A DNA stretch of 64,000 nt from Ahaetulla prasina (GCF_028640845.1 NC_080548.1:13428314-13492313); one strand, 5' to 3'; numbered from the stretch's first letter, positions 11,263 to 22,848 are shown. Numbers and translations: made by a program. Notes: generated by a model from the sequence alone, not told the origin.

Positions 11263-14082
11263 TTTTTTTTTTTGTTTTAAAAAGTTTTATTTTGACATTC
11301 TTATCCAATAACATATCCAATAACATATTTAATGTACCCTCATATACAATTAATCGGATCTGCCTGGTCACCACCCCCTTCCTTTTCCTTTTACTCTCCT
11401 TCTTTACCTTCTTCTACTTTCCATAACCATCCTCCCCCTCTCTTATCTACATCCTCTCCTCTTTCCTCCCTATTCCTTTCTTCTCCCTCTTCCCCTCTTC
11501 CTTCCTTCCTTTCCTCCTCCTCCTCTTCTCTTTCCTCCTTCTCTCTTCTACTCCTTCTTTCCCTTCATTCTAAAGTAGTAACCAGGCAGGTCCGATCTTA
11601 CATTAATTATACATCTTCAATCATCTTTGTACATTAACTATCAATCCATTTTCTACCCCTCCCCTCCCTTCCCTTCCTCCCCACCCCCAGGACTTCCGAG
11701 AACCGAGTACAGGGTATAAAACTAACAACAAAATTAAAATCTAGCACAAATCATAATCCATAGTCGTTCCTTAAAACCTCCACTCCTTCCAAAGACAAAG
11801 AAGATACTTTTCTTCCACTCCATTATATATCAGACCATTCCACTCCTAGAATTCTCAAAGTTTCCAATTGAGTTAGTGTTTATTCTTGAATAAAGTACGT
11901 AGTTTTAATATCCAACCTTCATCAATCAATATCAAAACAACGTTCCATCTTCCAATATTCACCAAGGTTTCTTCTAAAATGTCTTTCTTCCTTAGCAATC
12001 TCTCAAAAATAGTTCATATTTCCAACTTAGTTTCTTTAATTTTTCTGTCCAACCTTCAGGGGTAAGCAATAGTCCATCTTTTCACATCTTTAACATTTAT
12101 ATATACAACAAATAATATTACAAATATCCAAAGTGTCAATTGTAATAATTAAAATCTTCACTTTACCTTACTTATGTCAAATAACATTGTTAAAATTACA
12201 CCTATATCATCCACAATATATCTATTATAACAATTACATTCTAATTAACATTACATCCATCTCTTAAATATAATATTTAATCCAAGTTCCTAAATTTTAC
12301 TATCTATCCTCCAAAATTAAACAATATTCCATCTTCCTATTCCTTTATACCTTTAATATATCATATAGTACCCCTAAAATTACACATTTATATCCACAAT
12401 AAGTCATTTACAAAAATTAACCATAATCATATTTAATAAAGTTAAACATTCTCCTCCTTCTTCTATCTTACACATTTTCAACCATCTATTCACCATTCAA
12501 CTTAACATCTGTTAACAAAGAATTCCCAATCTTTAATACATTAGTATAAAAATCTCGTGCTTTACAAATTGTATTGAGAAAATACTTTTTCCTTTATAAT
12601 TCAGTGTTAAACCTGCTGGAACCTCCCATCTAAAATATATCTGATGTTTCTTAAGCTCATCCACCAGAAAGGCAAATTCTTTTCTCTTTCTTAACATTTT
12701 AGGAGGAATTTCCTTCATCATTATTATATCTTGTCCTAATATTTGAAATTTATTTTTATAAAATGCTTGCAAAATTCCATACCTAATCCTCTTATTTGTA
12801 AAATAAATAACCACATCTCTCGGTAAACACTTCTGCCTTGCCCACCAGGAATTAACACGATAAATTTTTCAATATTAACTTCAAAATCTTCTGGTTCCAT
12901 TCCTCTATCTGGGCAAAGGCCTGAATAAAAATCTCTTTCAAATTTTCCTCTTTAAATTCTCTTAAACCCCTTACCCTTATAGCATATTCCATTAATTTAT
13001 ATTGTAATATAACCCTTTCTTCCTCTGCCTTATCAGCCTTAACCTGAATATCATCTATTTTATTTTCTAAATTCAAATTAATTTGAACTTCATCTATTTT
13101 CCTTTGCAAATCTAAATTAATTTGGTTAAATTCATTCAGTCTTTCTTCTGTCTGTGTACTAGATAACAATAATGGAGTAATTGATTCCTTTAATTTTTTC
13201 ATCTCCTTACTCTGCTCTTCCACCAAATCTTTAAAATCCAGTATTTCTTTCTCCATTTCATTAAATTTTTGATCTATTTCTGAAAGATGAGCCTCCATAA
13301 GCTCCTGTAAAAAATTCCTTAGACTGTCTTTAATATCTTCTTTCAATTTCCGTACCTGAAGTGAAGATATTTCCAATAATTTAGAAGTGGTTAAATCTCT
13401 TTGCTTAAAAGCCATTTTTAAACTAAGTAATATCAAGAAGAAGAAGAAGAAAAAAAAAAAGAGGGAGGGAATAAAAAGAAAAAAAAACCCAATAAATTTT
13501 TCTTCTTAAACACTGTAAAAAAAAGATAATAAAAAAAGAAATAGATTTTTTTTTTTAAAAAAAAGAATTCCATTTAGAAAAAAAAAATCTTGTTATTTTC
13601 TTCTTAGAGGTTCCACACCAGCAATTGTAATCAGCATTTCCTTAGCTTTCACTTTCAAAACACAAAACGCCATCTTTCTTCATCTCCACTCTTCAAATAA
13701 CTTCTCTGTCAGGGAGTTAAAATCATCTTACAAGCAAATGCCAGCCTTCCTGCTTTCGATTCTTCCGTGTTGAAAATTTATCATAAATCCTCTTCAGTCA
13801 CGGAGATGGACGCTGCGTTTTGCTCTGCTTTTTGCAGAGGCGTTCTGGACTCTGGAGACTTCCGGTTTGGCTCCGCTGTGTTAATGGCGGCAATTTCAGT
13901 CCGCCCGTTCTTTGTGATTCTGTGAGAGCTGTTTAGACAGTGCTAATCTTCTGTCAACAGCTCGTAAATCTCTGCCTCGGGCAAAGAGGGGGAGATGAGC
14001 ATTTGAACTGAAGTTTGAGCCCCCAAGAAAAGCCCCAGAATGATTTCTGGTGGTTTGATGGGAAACGCTCCTTCGATAGTTT
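11263..14082 (-). mobile_element. L1-derived element with ORF1 but no ORF2 (HAL1-like)
   Basis: Flanked by a 17-bp TSD (ataatttccccacattt) at 11246-11262 and 14083-14099, with the poly-T/A tail at the left end, so it is a complete minus-strand target-primed insertion of ~2.8 kb. From its 5' end it holds ~670 bp of 5' UTR, an L1-type ORF1 (13415 to about 12540), then ~1.25 kb of AT-rich sequence and a polypurine-rich tract (11370-11690), as in L1 3' UTRs. No RT or endonuclease frame exists between ORF1 and the tail. The intact TSD and terminal parts argue against simple 5' truncation. Confidence 0.8.
12533..13415 (-). pseudogene. L1 ORF1p-like protein, frameshifted
   Basis: ORF1p is the trimeric RNA-binding chaperone of L1. 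The ATG at 13415 starts MAFKQRDLTTSKLLEISSLQ. A long heptad-rich coiled coil follows (about residues 15-150, e.g. FNEMEKEILDFKDLVEEQSK), then an RRM-like stretch (RVRGLREFKEENLKEIF). The frame breaks near 12845. The C-terminal domain continues in another frame from 12814: VVIYFTNKRIRYGILQAF, then PPKMLRKRKEFAFLVDELKK and VPAGLTLNYKGK, which match the layout of L1 ORF1 C-terminal domains. Combined length is about 290 residues. At least one frameshift makes it inactive. Confidence 0.8.
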
Positions 14083-14243
14083 ATAATTTCCCCACATTTG
14101 ATGCTTTTCAGATGTATAGAGTTACAGCTTCCAACATCCTTACGCCACGTGTCATTTGGCCATACAGGTTGCAGGTCATGGAACGTATAGTTCAAGACAC
14201 CTGGAATAGTCTGTATTAAGGTTGTGGCTCTTTAATTGATTAG

Positions 14244-14637
14244 AGGTCTTCAATTTAGGGATACAATTGGGGCCAAAACTACATTGCTAAGCAAGGCAAT
14301 TAAATGAGTTGGGCCTAATTTTATGATGGGTTTTCTTTTTTTGCCAAGGTTGTTAAGCAAATCATTACCGTTAAGGGGATCATGCAACTGTGAAACAAAT
14401 TCAGCTCCCCCTACTGACTTTTCTTGTTGGAAGCTGGCTGGGAAGGTCTCAGGTGGTCTTCCCGTCATTTCAAGAGGCTGCAACCGTCATAAATACATGC
14501 CAAGCGCCCAAATTTTGATCATATGATTGTGGGGATGCTGCAGCGGCCATAGGGGGGGAGGACTGTTCTTAAGTCAACTTTTTCAGTGCTGTTGTAACTA
14601 CCTCAAAGAATGGTTGTTAGTTGAGAACTACCTATAC
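14244..14637. mobile_element. TA-type MITE (family M), near full length
   Basis: Contains the whole family M order: GTCTTCAATTTAGGGATAC, TTGTTAAGCAAATCA, GGCTGCAACCGTCATAAATA, TTTTGATCATATGATTGTGG, and a right end GTTGAGAACTACCTATA. Confidence 0.8.
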
Positions 14638-14654
14638 AGAGAAGAGGGATTGTT

Positions 14655-14955
14655 GCAGTTGTTTGCATCGGACCTTTGCATGTTTCACAATGTTTTATAA
14701 TGTTTATAATGTTTTAATAAGGTTTATAATGTGTTAATATGTGATAGTTGTGTTAATATGAAGGGAAGATGTTATAGTTGCTTGCATTGGAAATTTGCAT
14801 GTTTCACAATGTTTTATAATGTTTATAATGTTTTAAATAATATAGCGTTTTATATCATTTTAATGTATATATAATGCTTATAAGGTTAATAAGGTTTTAT
14901 AATGTTTTAAAATGTGATAGTTGTATTAATGAAAAAGGGAAGATGTTACAAGGGT
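14655..14955 (+). repeat. Imperfect tandem repeat (~120-bp units)
   Basis: GTTGTTTGCAT..TTTGCATGTTTCACAATG recurs about 119 bp downstream. Each unit contains multiple TTTATAATG repeats and a GATAGTTGT..GGGAAGATGTTA ending. Two full units and part of a third. Confidence 0.65.
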
Positions 14956-14959
14956 TATG

Positions 14960-15370
14960 TCTGCAGTCTTGGCAGGATTAGTTTAAAGATGGATTCCTTG
15001 ACTCTGCCTTCAGCTGCTCCTGTGAGGTATTTTCCGGTTCCTGTCATATGTAGATAATGTAGACCTGTAATGATGGCTTGTTGTGCGTCTTTCTATGATT
15101 AAAACTACTTGAAACAGGGATCTGGGGTCTTTGTTAGTTCTTTTGTCTTGTCCAGCCAACTCTTATCCAAGTTATTTGCAGCTCATTCTTACAAACAAGG
15201 AGGCTCAAAATGTTTGGCTGTGCACTGTTCTTTGGCTGAGCCTGTTTTCTGTGGCTCTTGGCAAAGTTTAAGAAGCTCATGAATCAGAGTTCTGAAATTA
15301 TAGGGTGGCCTATGATGAGTTGTGCCAGTGCTTAGTAAAAGGGATCCTTTTTAAGAATGGAGATTTTGCT
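14960..15370. other. Intron sequence, nothing firmly recognised
   Basis: No gene seen. An ATTAAA signal followed by GGGGTCTTTGTTAG near 15100-15140 recalls an LTR R-U5 boundary, but no paired ends or TSD were found. Confidence 0.4.
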
Positions 15371-15371
15371 T

Positions 15372-15492
15372 GATTGTAGCAATAGCACTTTGACTTATAT
15401 ACCGCTTCACAGTGCTTTACAGCCCTCTCTAAGCGGTTTACAGAGTGAGCCTATCACCCCCAACAATTTGGGGTCTTCATTTTACCCACCCA
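15372..15492 (-). mobile_element. SINE fragment (GCACTTTGACTTATATACCGC family)
   Basis: Reverse complement of the sequence at 24290-24416: GGTAAAATGAGG..TGTTGGGGGCAA then TTAGAGAGGGCTGTAAAGC. The shared GGTAAAATGAGGACCCA core also occurs in the SINE at 47911. Confidence 0.7.
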
Positions 15493-15495
15493 CCT

Positions 15496-15610
15496 ACCTT
15501 CCTTCCTTCCTTCCTTCCTTCCTTCCTTCCTTCCTTCCTTCCTTCCTTCCTTCCTTCCTCCCTTCCTTCCATTCCTCCCTCCCTCCTTTCTTCCATTCCT
15601 TCCTCCCTCC
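15496..15610. repeat. (CCTT)n microsatellite
   Basis: About 15 uninterrupted CCTT units, then degenerate CCTCCCTT/CATT variants. It gives poly-Ser/Pro/Leu-like frames that are not coding. Confidence 0.92.
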
Positions 15611-16079
15611 CTGTTCCTTCTTAGCCTGAATTAGGCATGAATGAATAACTATTTTTCTGCCAAGAGCTACATTCCTCAAGCTGTTTGAACAAGTGTGCCA
15701 GAGACAGGAATGGACTTTTTTTGACATGTTCCCTCCTCTTTAATACTGATTTATCTTACCTGTTCACTTGGTTTATATCCTTTCCTTCAAGAGTGGTATG
15801 GAGAACATCCTTTCCTCAGTTTCTCTATGCAGCAACATGTGTGATAGGTTGGGAAAGACCAACCAAAAGACCCAGCTATGGAGAATTGTAGATTAAGTTT
15901 TGAGATTTGAACCTTTACCTCCACACATATATTCTAATATTTTTACCACAACATCAGCCTGATTTCTTTCTCTACCTTTTGCTTTCCTTCATTTCTTCCT
16001 CTCAGTGGGTATCTAACAGAAAAGGCAAGTAGATTGGTTTCTTGCAAAATATTCATAAATTAGGCTGAAGGCCATGTTT

Positions 16080-16174
16080 CTCTTTTTAAATTGGTTTTAA
16101 TTTTTATATTACTTGTTTTACTTTGGCTGTAAACCGCTCTGAGTCCTTTGGGAGAAGGGCGGTATAGAAATTTA

Positions 16175-16212
<38 letters not shown>

Positions 16213-16222
16213 AAATAAATTT
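16080..16222 (+). mobile_element. L2-type LINE 3' end with (AATC)n/(AATA)n tail
   Basis: TGTAAACCGCTCTGAGTCC then GGGAGAAGGGCGGTATAG and a tandem AATC tail turning into AATA units. Confidence 0.8.
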
Positions 16223-16273
16223 AATAAGTCTTTAAGTTGCCCATCTGACTTAACATCCAAGACTAAGATTGGT

Positions 16274-16770
16274 AGAATAGAATAGAATAGAATTTTTTAT
16301 TGGCCAAGTGTGATTGGACACACAAGGAATTTGTCTTGGTGCATATGCTTTCAATGTACATAAAATAAAAGATACCTTCATCAAGAATCATAAGGTACAA
16401 CACTTAATGATAGTCATAGGGTACAAATAAGTAATCAGGAACTAATCAATATAAATATAAATAGTAAGGATACAAGCAACAAAGTTAAATCATATAGTCG
16501 TAATTGGAAGGAGATGGGTGCTGGGAACGATGAGAAGATTAATAGTAGTGCAGACTTAGTAAATAGTTTGACAGTGTTGAGGGAATTATTTGTTTAGCAG
16601 AGTGATGGCATTTGGGAAGAAACTGTCCTTGTGTCTAGTTGTTCTGGTATGCAGTGCTCTGTAGCGTCCTTTTGAGGATAGGAGTTGAAACAGTTTATAT
16701 CCAGGATGTGAGGGGTCTGTAAATATTTTCACAGCCCACTTTTTGACTCGTGCAGTGTGGTAAAGAACAT
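16274..16770 (-). mobile_element. LINE 3' end with (TAGAA)n tail
   Basis: Begins with short (TAGAA)n, then the invariant ATTGGCCAAGTGTGATTGG, ACACACAAGGAATTTGTC and GTACATAAAATAAAAG. The far end on the minus strand encodes a LINE ORF C-terminus (GYKLFQLL..GRYRALHTRTTRHKDSFFP). The same family occurs at 29063, 38852, 40358 and 54412. Clade probably CR1/L3-like or L2-like. Confidence 0.82.
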
Positions 16771-16911
16771 GTCCCCACTGAGATGGGGTTTGTATATGTT
16801 AAAAAGACACAAATGTTTAATTTTTAAGGTTATTGTGTTTCTGTTCTGTACCTTGTTGGGAATAGTTCTCATCGATCGAGTGGCATCTTACATTTGTGAA
16901 TGGTATAAAAG

Positions 16912-17162
16912 CAGAGGTCCCTATTCCCCGGACTACAGCCCACTACCGGGCCGAGGCCTAATCACAACTGGGCCGTGTGCTGGTACACACAGGTGTGTGT
17001 GCAACTCAAGTCATGCAAGTGACAAGTCGACACGCATGTGCATGCAGGTCAACGTGTAGTCCAGTTGCGTGTGTGTATATGTGTGCCGGCCTGCTGCTTG
17101 TGCAGCCCAGTTCCCTTCTCCCTCAGCTGGGCCACCATGCCACAAAGGTTGGGGCCCACTAA
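16912..17162. mobile_element. Probable hAT-like MITE (family J)
   Basis: Begins CAGAGGTCCCTATTCCCCGG and ends AAAGGTTGGGGCCCACTA. Candidate TSDs tataaaag / tataactg match at 6 of 8. The CpG-rich interior has GTGTGT patches. Confidence 0.55.
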
Positions 17163-18449
17163 TATAACTGAAACCAAATGGCCCTTCATTTACTCGAAGA
17201 AAGATGCACACAGGACAAATTTTAAGCATCTCGTGATCCTGCTGGGTAAATTGCCTGTTGACCTTCAAAGGGGACCTGGCTCTGTTTCTTTTGAGAGTCT
17301 TTGAAATGTCACTTCTGGTGGGACGCTTGAGGAAAGGACAAGGACGTGCAATAAAGGGCCTTCAAAATCAATCAGCCAGATGTTCTCTTATCTTGCAAAC
17401 TTCTGTTGTTTTCAGTCCTTGAGGATTCTTCAGAAGTTTTAGCCGCCTTCATCCCCGTCCTCAGTCATGTGCTTGTGCTGAGCCAGAGCAAGCTGGGCTA
17501 TGGTAGGCTGCATGAATTGGAGCTGGTTAAGAGGATTGAATTCAGAGCCACAATCTTGCACAAGCCAGACTGAAATGGCTGCTCATTGTGCTGGAGCTTA
17601 GGTTGGTCCAGGTTTGGCACAAGAGAGGAATTTCCGCTGGATTAAACTTTCCTGTTCATCAGAATCCGGGCTTTATGCTTGGAATTGAGATTGTACCGAA
17701 GAAAGGTTTAAGAAAATGCCTCTCGCCTTCCCTTGCGGCTTTATTTCAATATACCGAAGAAGCACAAAGGCAGTAGGAAGAGTGGTGCAAGTTCTGACTG
17801 GTAGTGAGAAGTTAGTTTTTAAGAGTTTCCTTTTCTGCCTGCCTCTCTTTGGAAATACAAAAAGCACCTGTGCCTTTAAATAGAACGTTGGTATGCAGGG
17901 AACGTGCTGAGTCAGGAATCTTTTTAGCGGGCATGCTAGGGATGTGTCTGTAGTCCTCTCTACCTTTTCCCCGTCTCTGCAGAAGTTTGTACACTAAAAT
18001 CTTAGCATATTGGTCAGAAGAAAGAATATTCTGCAATTTCCTGTCTTTGGTCGACTCGACAACGCATGGAGGCTGTTGTACCCAAAGCCAAAGGAAAGTC
18101 TTCTGCTGGTCTTCTAAGCAATAAACAACATACAATCCTCCCATTGGTATTTGTGTGTCCAAAAGTCTTTTCAGCCTGGCTGCTTAACCTTGTGATATAA
18201 TATTTAAGCAGCAAATGTGTATTTTTGGATGCTTAAACGTTGGCCTTCTGCATCATTCTCTCCTTTAGATGGTTGGGACTATTACTTTTAGAATCCCCAC
18301 CAAAAATATTGTCAATGAGTTCTAGGTTCAGTTGCTAGGGAGGGAGGGCCCCAGCCTTGAGAAGATTATGGTAAATCACCTGCAAGTCTTACTTCAAGGA
18401 TTATTTTGTGAATTAAGGCAATGGATCAGCCTTTGGAAGTCTTATATGG
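17163..18449. other. Intron sequence, nothing recognised
   Basis: About 1.3 kb without an identifiable repeat or coding exon. Confidence 0.5.
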
Positions 18450-18563
18450 ACAATATATAATAAAATAATATATTATATAATATAATAATATATTATTATA
18501 TTACATATAATATAATTTATATATACTATATAATAATATATAATATATGATAAAATATAATGT
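18450..18563. repeat. AT-rich (TATAA)n low-complexity tract
   Basis: Almost purely A and T with TAATATATTA-type palindromic steps. Confidence 0.9.
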
Positions 18564-18686
18564 AGCGTGCCTACTGTCCCTGTCCTACTGTCCCCTTTTA
18601 TTTGTAGTCATTTTATGTGCTCATGTCCATGTTTATACTTATACCTGTTATCTCATACATGTTTGACAAACTAAATAAATAAACAA
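18564..18686 (+). mobile_element. LINE 3' end with (AAATA)n tail, unclassified
   Basis: CTACTGTCCCTGTCCTACTG, then TTATACCTGTTATCTCATAC and ATGTTTGACAAACTAAATAAATAAAC. The ending resembles a LINE tail; the family is not certain. Confidence 0.5.
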
Positions 18687-18689
18687 ACT

Positions 18690-19195
18690 AGTCTTCCACT
18701 GCATGGCAGTCAAGTTGACTTGGATCAAGGAAAGGACCATAAGAAAGAAAGATACAAGGCAAAGCTGATGGAGTCATTTCAGAAATGAGTGAAATTCCCT
18801 GTTTCTCTAGGAGCTGTTGACTCAAATTTTGTTAACCTCCATAAGGGAGTAAATAGCAATCAGAAACATTTCAGGGCTTATTAATTCAGACTAATTGGCA
18901 TAACTACAATTTCTAGTCCTGAAATGCATGCAGAGTTTGTTCTTGGTTAGTATCTCTTTGGCTGAAAAATTGCCACATTATGAGATTCACGTTCAATTTT
19001 GGGAATGCAACCTGTTTAACACATTGCCTGAATTGCTTGCTGCTTTGTCTGCGCATAAAAACAGACGTTTTTATATACACGCCTCCCAATGCTCAGTCTT
19101 CCAGAAAGCAACGCAATGAAGTGTTTCCCATGAAAATGTGACTGGCAATGGGTTCATTATTTTCTAAGCAACGGGTTCATTATTGCTGCAGTGCT
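18690..19195. other. Intron sequence, nothing recognised
   Basis: No repeat family or exon was seen. Confidence 0.45.
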
Positions 19196-19199
19196 GTTG

Positions 19200-19545
19200 G
19201 TTAAAAGAAGAGATGCGGGAGTTGGGTACATCTTGTTTAATGAAGAGAAGGACAAGGAGTGACATGATGGCAGCGTTCCAATATCTCAGGGGCTGCCACA
19301 AAGCACCTCAAGGCAGGACAAGAAGCAATGGAGGGAAGCTATTCAAGGAGAGAACCAGCCTAGGAGAAATTTCCTGACAGTTAGAACAATTAATCAGTGG
19401 GGCGACTTGCCTCCAGAAGTTGTGGGTGTTTCAACTTTGGAGGTTTTTAAGAAGAGATTGGACAATCATTTGTCAGAAGTGCTTGAGCAGGGAGCTGGAC
19501 TAGAAGACCTTCAAGGTCCCTTCCAATTCTGTTATTCTGTTAAAA
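19200..19545 (+). mobile_element. CR1 LINE 3' end
   Basis: RT C-terminal remnant ([20 protein letters not shown]), the 3' UTR (GGAGAAATTTCCTGACAGTT, GGACAATCATTTGTCAGA) and the CR1 terminus CAAGGTCCCTTCCAATTCTG. Confidence 0.9.
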
Positions 19546-19582
19546 GGGCAAAGCTAACAAAACAAACTACTAGCAAAAGTGG

Positions 19583-19700
19583 CATTTGATCACACGAGTG
19601 ATGTCAAGCTGGCCATGCCCATCCTGGCTACACCCCTGGCCCCCGAGGTCAAATACAACCCTGATGCGGCCCTCAATGAAATCGAGTTTGACACCCGTAC
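19583..19700. mobile_element. hAT-like MITE family C fragment
   Basis: Right half only: GATGTCAAGCTGGCCATGCC, GATGCGGCCCTCAATGAAAT and the terminus GAGTTTGACACCCG. Confidence 0.8.
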
Positions 19701-19770
19701 TCTAGTCCAACCCCCTACTCAAGCAGGAGACCCTATAACATGCTGGACAAATGGCTGTGTAGTCTCTTCT

Positions 19771-20289
19771 TGTTGTGTCTTGCCCGCCCTCAGAGCAGCC
19801 GGGGCCTTCTTATCTGCTCCCGAACACGGAGGAATGTATGCCTCCCGTCCCCAGTCCTGGCTCCATGCCCAGACAAACTGCAGAAGAAGGAGCACCTCCC
19901 TGCCCCAGCCCTGACTCCATGCCCAGGCAAACGGAGCAGCTAGACCCCTCCCCCTCCTCCACAGCATGTGAGCCTGAGGAGGGTTTATTACCAACAGCTG
20001 ATTGGAGTGACCCTCGCATCAGAAGACTGGATAGGCGGAGGCAACAGAAGGAAGGGAGGGGCAGGCCTTAATGAGTGCTGAGTCATGGAGCCACACCCCA
20101 TGGCCTATATAAAGGAACTACTTTCTGGCAGTCTCTGAGTCAGGCAAAAGTCGAACTTATCTTGCTGAAGTCACTTACTGGTCTCCTGCCTGCTCTGAGG
20201 ACTTTGCTAGGACTTTGGGCAGAGCTGCAGAGGCAAGCCTGATTCGGATTTCCCTGACCCGGCCGTCAGCGGAGGAGTGGGACACGACA
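19771..20289 (+). mobile_element. Solo LTR (519 bp), 5-bp TSD
   Basis: Starts TGTTGTGTC and ends GACACGACA, with perfect 5-bp TSD cttct (19766-19770, 20290-20294). It has a TATA box at about 20106-20113 preceded by TGAGTCATGGAGCCACACCC, so the U3 reads on the + strand. No internal retroelement genes are nearby; it is a recombined solo LTR. The LTR at 26418 shares its promoter block. A Ty3/gypsy or endogenous retrovirus origin is possible; it cannot be decided from the LTR alone. Confidence 0.88.
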
Positions 20290-20493
20290 CTTCTTGAAAA
20301 CCTCCAGTGATGGACCATCCACAACTTCTGGGGGCAAGCGGTTCCTTTGATGAATTGTTCTGTCAGGAAACTTCTTCTTAGTTCAAGGTAGGATCTCTCT
20401 TTAAGGATTGTTTTTTTGTCCAGCCTTCAGGTGCTTTGGAGAATAGACTGACCCCCTCTTCTCTGCGACAAGTATTGGAAGGCTGCTTTCATG

Positions 20494-21206
20494 CAGCGGT
20501 GGGATTCAGCCGGTTTGGGCCAGTTTGGGCGAACTGGTAGTTAAATTGCTGGCTGGCCCCTTCCCTTCCCACCTCACCCCTTCCAGGAGTCCCCACACGC
20601 CCATTTTTGGCTCCCAGGAAAGTGCAAGGAGGCCTACTAGGCCTAAAAAGGAGTGTGGGGATATGCGGTGCCCCCCTGCGGCCTGTTTTCACTCCCAGGT
20701 GACTGCAGAGAGGCCTACTAGGCCCAAAATGGGGTGCGGGGGAGGTGCGGTGTGCCCCCTCATGGCCTGTTTTCGGTCCCAGGGAGGCGCAGGAGGCTGA
20801 GTGCTGCCTGTCACACCCACTGGCCACGTCCACCATGGCCACGGCCTAGTGGTGGGTTTCAAATTTTTTTACTACCGGTTCTGTGGGGGTAGCTTGGTGG
20901 GCGTGGCATGGCTTGGTGGGCAAGGCAGGGGAAGGATATTGTAAAATCTCCATTCCCTCCCCAATCCAGGGCAAGGTTACTGCAAAATCCCCATTTCCTC
21001 CCCATCAGCTGGGACTTGGGAGGCAGAGAATAGATGGGGGCGGGGCCAGTCAGAATTTTTACTACCAGTTCTCCGAACTACTCAAAATTTCTGCTACCGG
21101 TTCTCCAGAACTGGTCAGAACCTGCTGAAACCCACCTCTGCCACGGCCACACAGCCAATCATTAGGGCAGAGAACCAGTGGTTAAATTATTTGAATCCCA
21201 CCACTG
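20494..21206. mobile_element. hAT-like MITE family E, perfect TSD, hosting a family D copy
   Basis: From CAGCGGTGGGATTCAGCCGG to TTTGAATCCCACCACTG with perfect TSD ctttcatg (20486-20493, 21207-21214), inserted in CR1. The interior has repeats of 'AGGCCTACTAGGCC.AAAA.GG' and CGTGGCCA motifs. A family D element at 20847-21140 is nested inside. Confidence 0.93.
20847..21140 (+). mobile_element. hAT-like MITE family D nested in family E, perfect TSD
   Basis: Starts TAGTGGTGGGTTTCAA and ends AACCCACCTCTG. Perfect TSD ccacggcc (20839-20846, 21141-21148). Two 41-bp units. Confidence 0.93.
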
Positions 21207-21265
21207 CTTTCATGTTACCCCTACTCCTTCTCTTCGTTAGACTTGTCATATCTAGTTTCGAATGT

Positions 21266-22376
21266 ATAGTATCTTCTTCTCTATTTTTCAGGAATCTGCT
21301 ATGGTTCTCTTTTTAAGTTGCCCCATCACCAATATTTCAAAATCCTTTCCCATCACGTTCTCACTTTTCACTCTTTTATCCAGCGATCTGTGGTTACCGT
21401 TTGGATTTACATAATTGCATTGAGCCATGGTTTAAACAGGAGCGCTAGTTAGCTGAGTTTGCACAACACATAAAGCTACAAACTGAGCAAATCACAAGAT
21501 TGCTTAGCAGGTTGCATGAAGCTAACAAGACTCTGATTTTCTCTGTATTAATTGGTTTTCCGATTTATGACCACAGAGGTCTGAAACTCTGGGCCGAATG
21601 TAGTCTTTTGATTCTATTTTTGCAGCCCTGTCACTATCACATTACCTCGCCATGCAAATACGTATTATTGATTCTAAATATAGGACTTCCTCTCTGAACC
21701 TGCACAAAAGTCTTAACAGATCTCTGTTTAGCACCAAATATTCTTCTCTATTCCTTCTATAGAAGATTCACTTATATTCATTGCATTTTAATTCCCAGCA
21801 TTCCACTCCACTCTATATATATATCTTTTCCTTAGTTTTTTAATATGATATGGATGATGTATGATACTCAGCATTTATGGATAATAATTCATCTCACTGA
21901 ATTATTATGCTGCTTTCCCTAATTGGCTGCATAATGTTCTTGTATATGCCTATTGTAATTTTAGATTTTCACAAGTCAAACTGAGAATTTGTCGATGAAT
22001 GGAAAGGACGAAATGAATATCAAAAATTAATGCAAGCCGCCTCTTTATCTTCTCTACAGACAGGCCTCTAATTAATGTTTAGTAATAGCTCAGACAGTTC
22101 TAGGTGAGTGAGAGAGAAAAAATCTTCCATGTAGAGGTGCAGAGAACTACTTGAAAACTCTTCTGCTCAGGTTTAACTTTTCAAAGCATTTATTCATAAC
22201 CAGGATGGAAACGGTTGACATAACTTCGTGGAGTTGAGGTTGCTAATGGGAGGAAAATGAATAAGGCCTCATTTTTTTTAGGGACGGGGCTTAAACTTCT
22301 CCATCTACTTTATAGCTCTGAGAATTGCTGGGGGTCTTGTCTAAGTGCTCACAGGGATATCCGGCTCAGCTTTTTG
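21266..22376. other. Intron sequence, nothing recognised
   Basis: About 1.1 kb of AT-rich sequence with no recognised feature. Confidence 0.5.
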
Positions 22377-22848
22377 CAGGGGTGGGCTCCTGGGGGTTCG
22401 GCAGGGTTTGGGCAATCCTCTAGCCAAGGATCACTGGGGTTCACTGAACCCCCAAATGCCACCCCTGGCTGGCCATGCCACGCCATGCCAACCCCACCCC
22501 ATCCCTCCACGCCCCTCCCCTCCCAGGAGTCTCCACACGGCTCGTTTATCATTCCAGGCAAGTGCAGGGGCTGCGCAGAGAGTCTGGGAGGGCAAAAAAT
22601 GGCCCTACCAGAGGTTCCGGAAGTTCAGAAACGGGCCTGTTTCAGGCCTCCGGTGGTACTCCGGCCCCAGGGGAAGCAGTTTTCGCCCTCCTGGAAGCTC
22701 AAGGAAGGCCTCTGGAGCCTGGGGAGGGTGAAAAACACTCCCCCCCCACTGTGGCGCAGGCAGCTGATTAGGCTACGCTCACCATGGCCATGCCCACCAA
22801 GCAACGGGGAAGCGAACCCATTGCTAAATGATCTGAAGCCCACCCCTG
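22377..22848. mobile_element. hAT-like MITE family F, perfect TSD
   Basis: 472 bp from CAGGGGTGGGCTCCTGGGGG to GAAGCCCACCCCTG with perfect 8-bp TSD gctttttg (22369-22376, 22849-22856). GC-rich; long open frames through it (e.g. 22257-22904) are by-products of composition. Other copies at 56162 and 61279. Confidence 0.93.

Larger units (their letters stand above)
19704..21265 (-). mobile_element. CR1 LINE split by an LTR and a nested hAT pair
   Basis: CR1 blocks at 19704-19770, 20290-20493 and 21207-21265 join into one continuous CR1 3' region once the insertions are removed (TAGTCCAACCCCCTACTCAA; CTTCTTGAAAACCTCCAGTG; GACCCCCTCTTCTCTGCGAC..CTTTCATGTTACCCC). Confidence 0.92.

Noticed and set aside
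14960..15200. Possible LTR (ATTAAA then GGGGTCTTTGTTAG)
   Set aside because: No matching TG/CA ends or target-site duplication could be found.
16757..17059. 100-codon frame with a hydrophobic N-terminal segment
   Set aside because: It overlaps a LINE 3' end and a probable hAT element; no family, splice sites or conservation evidence.
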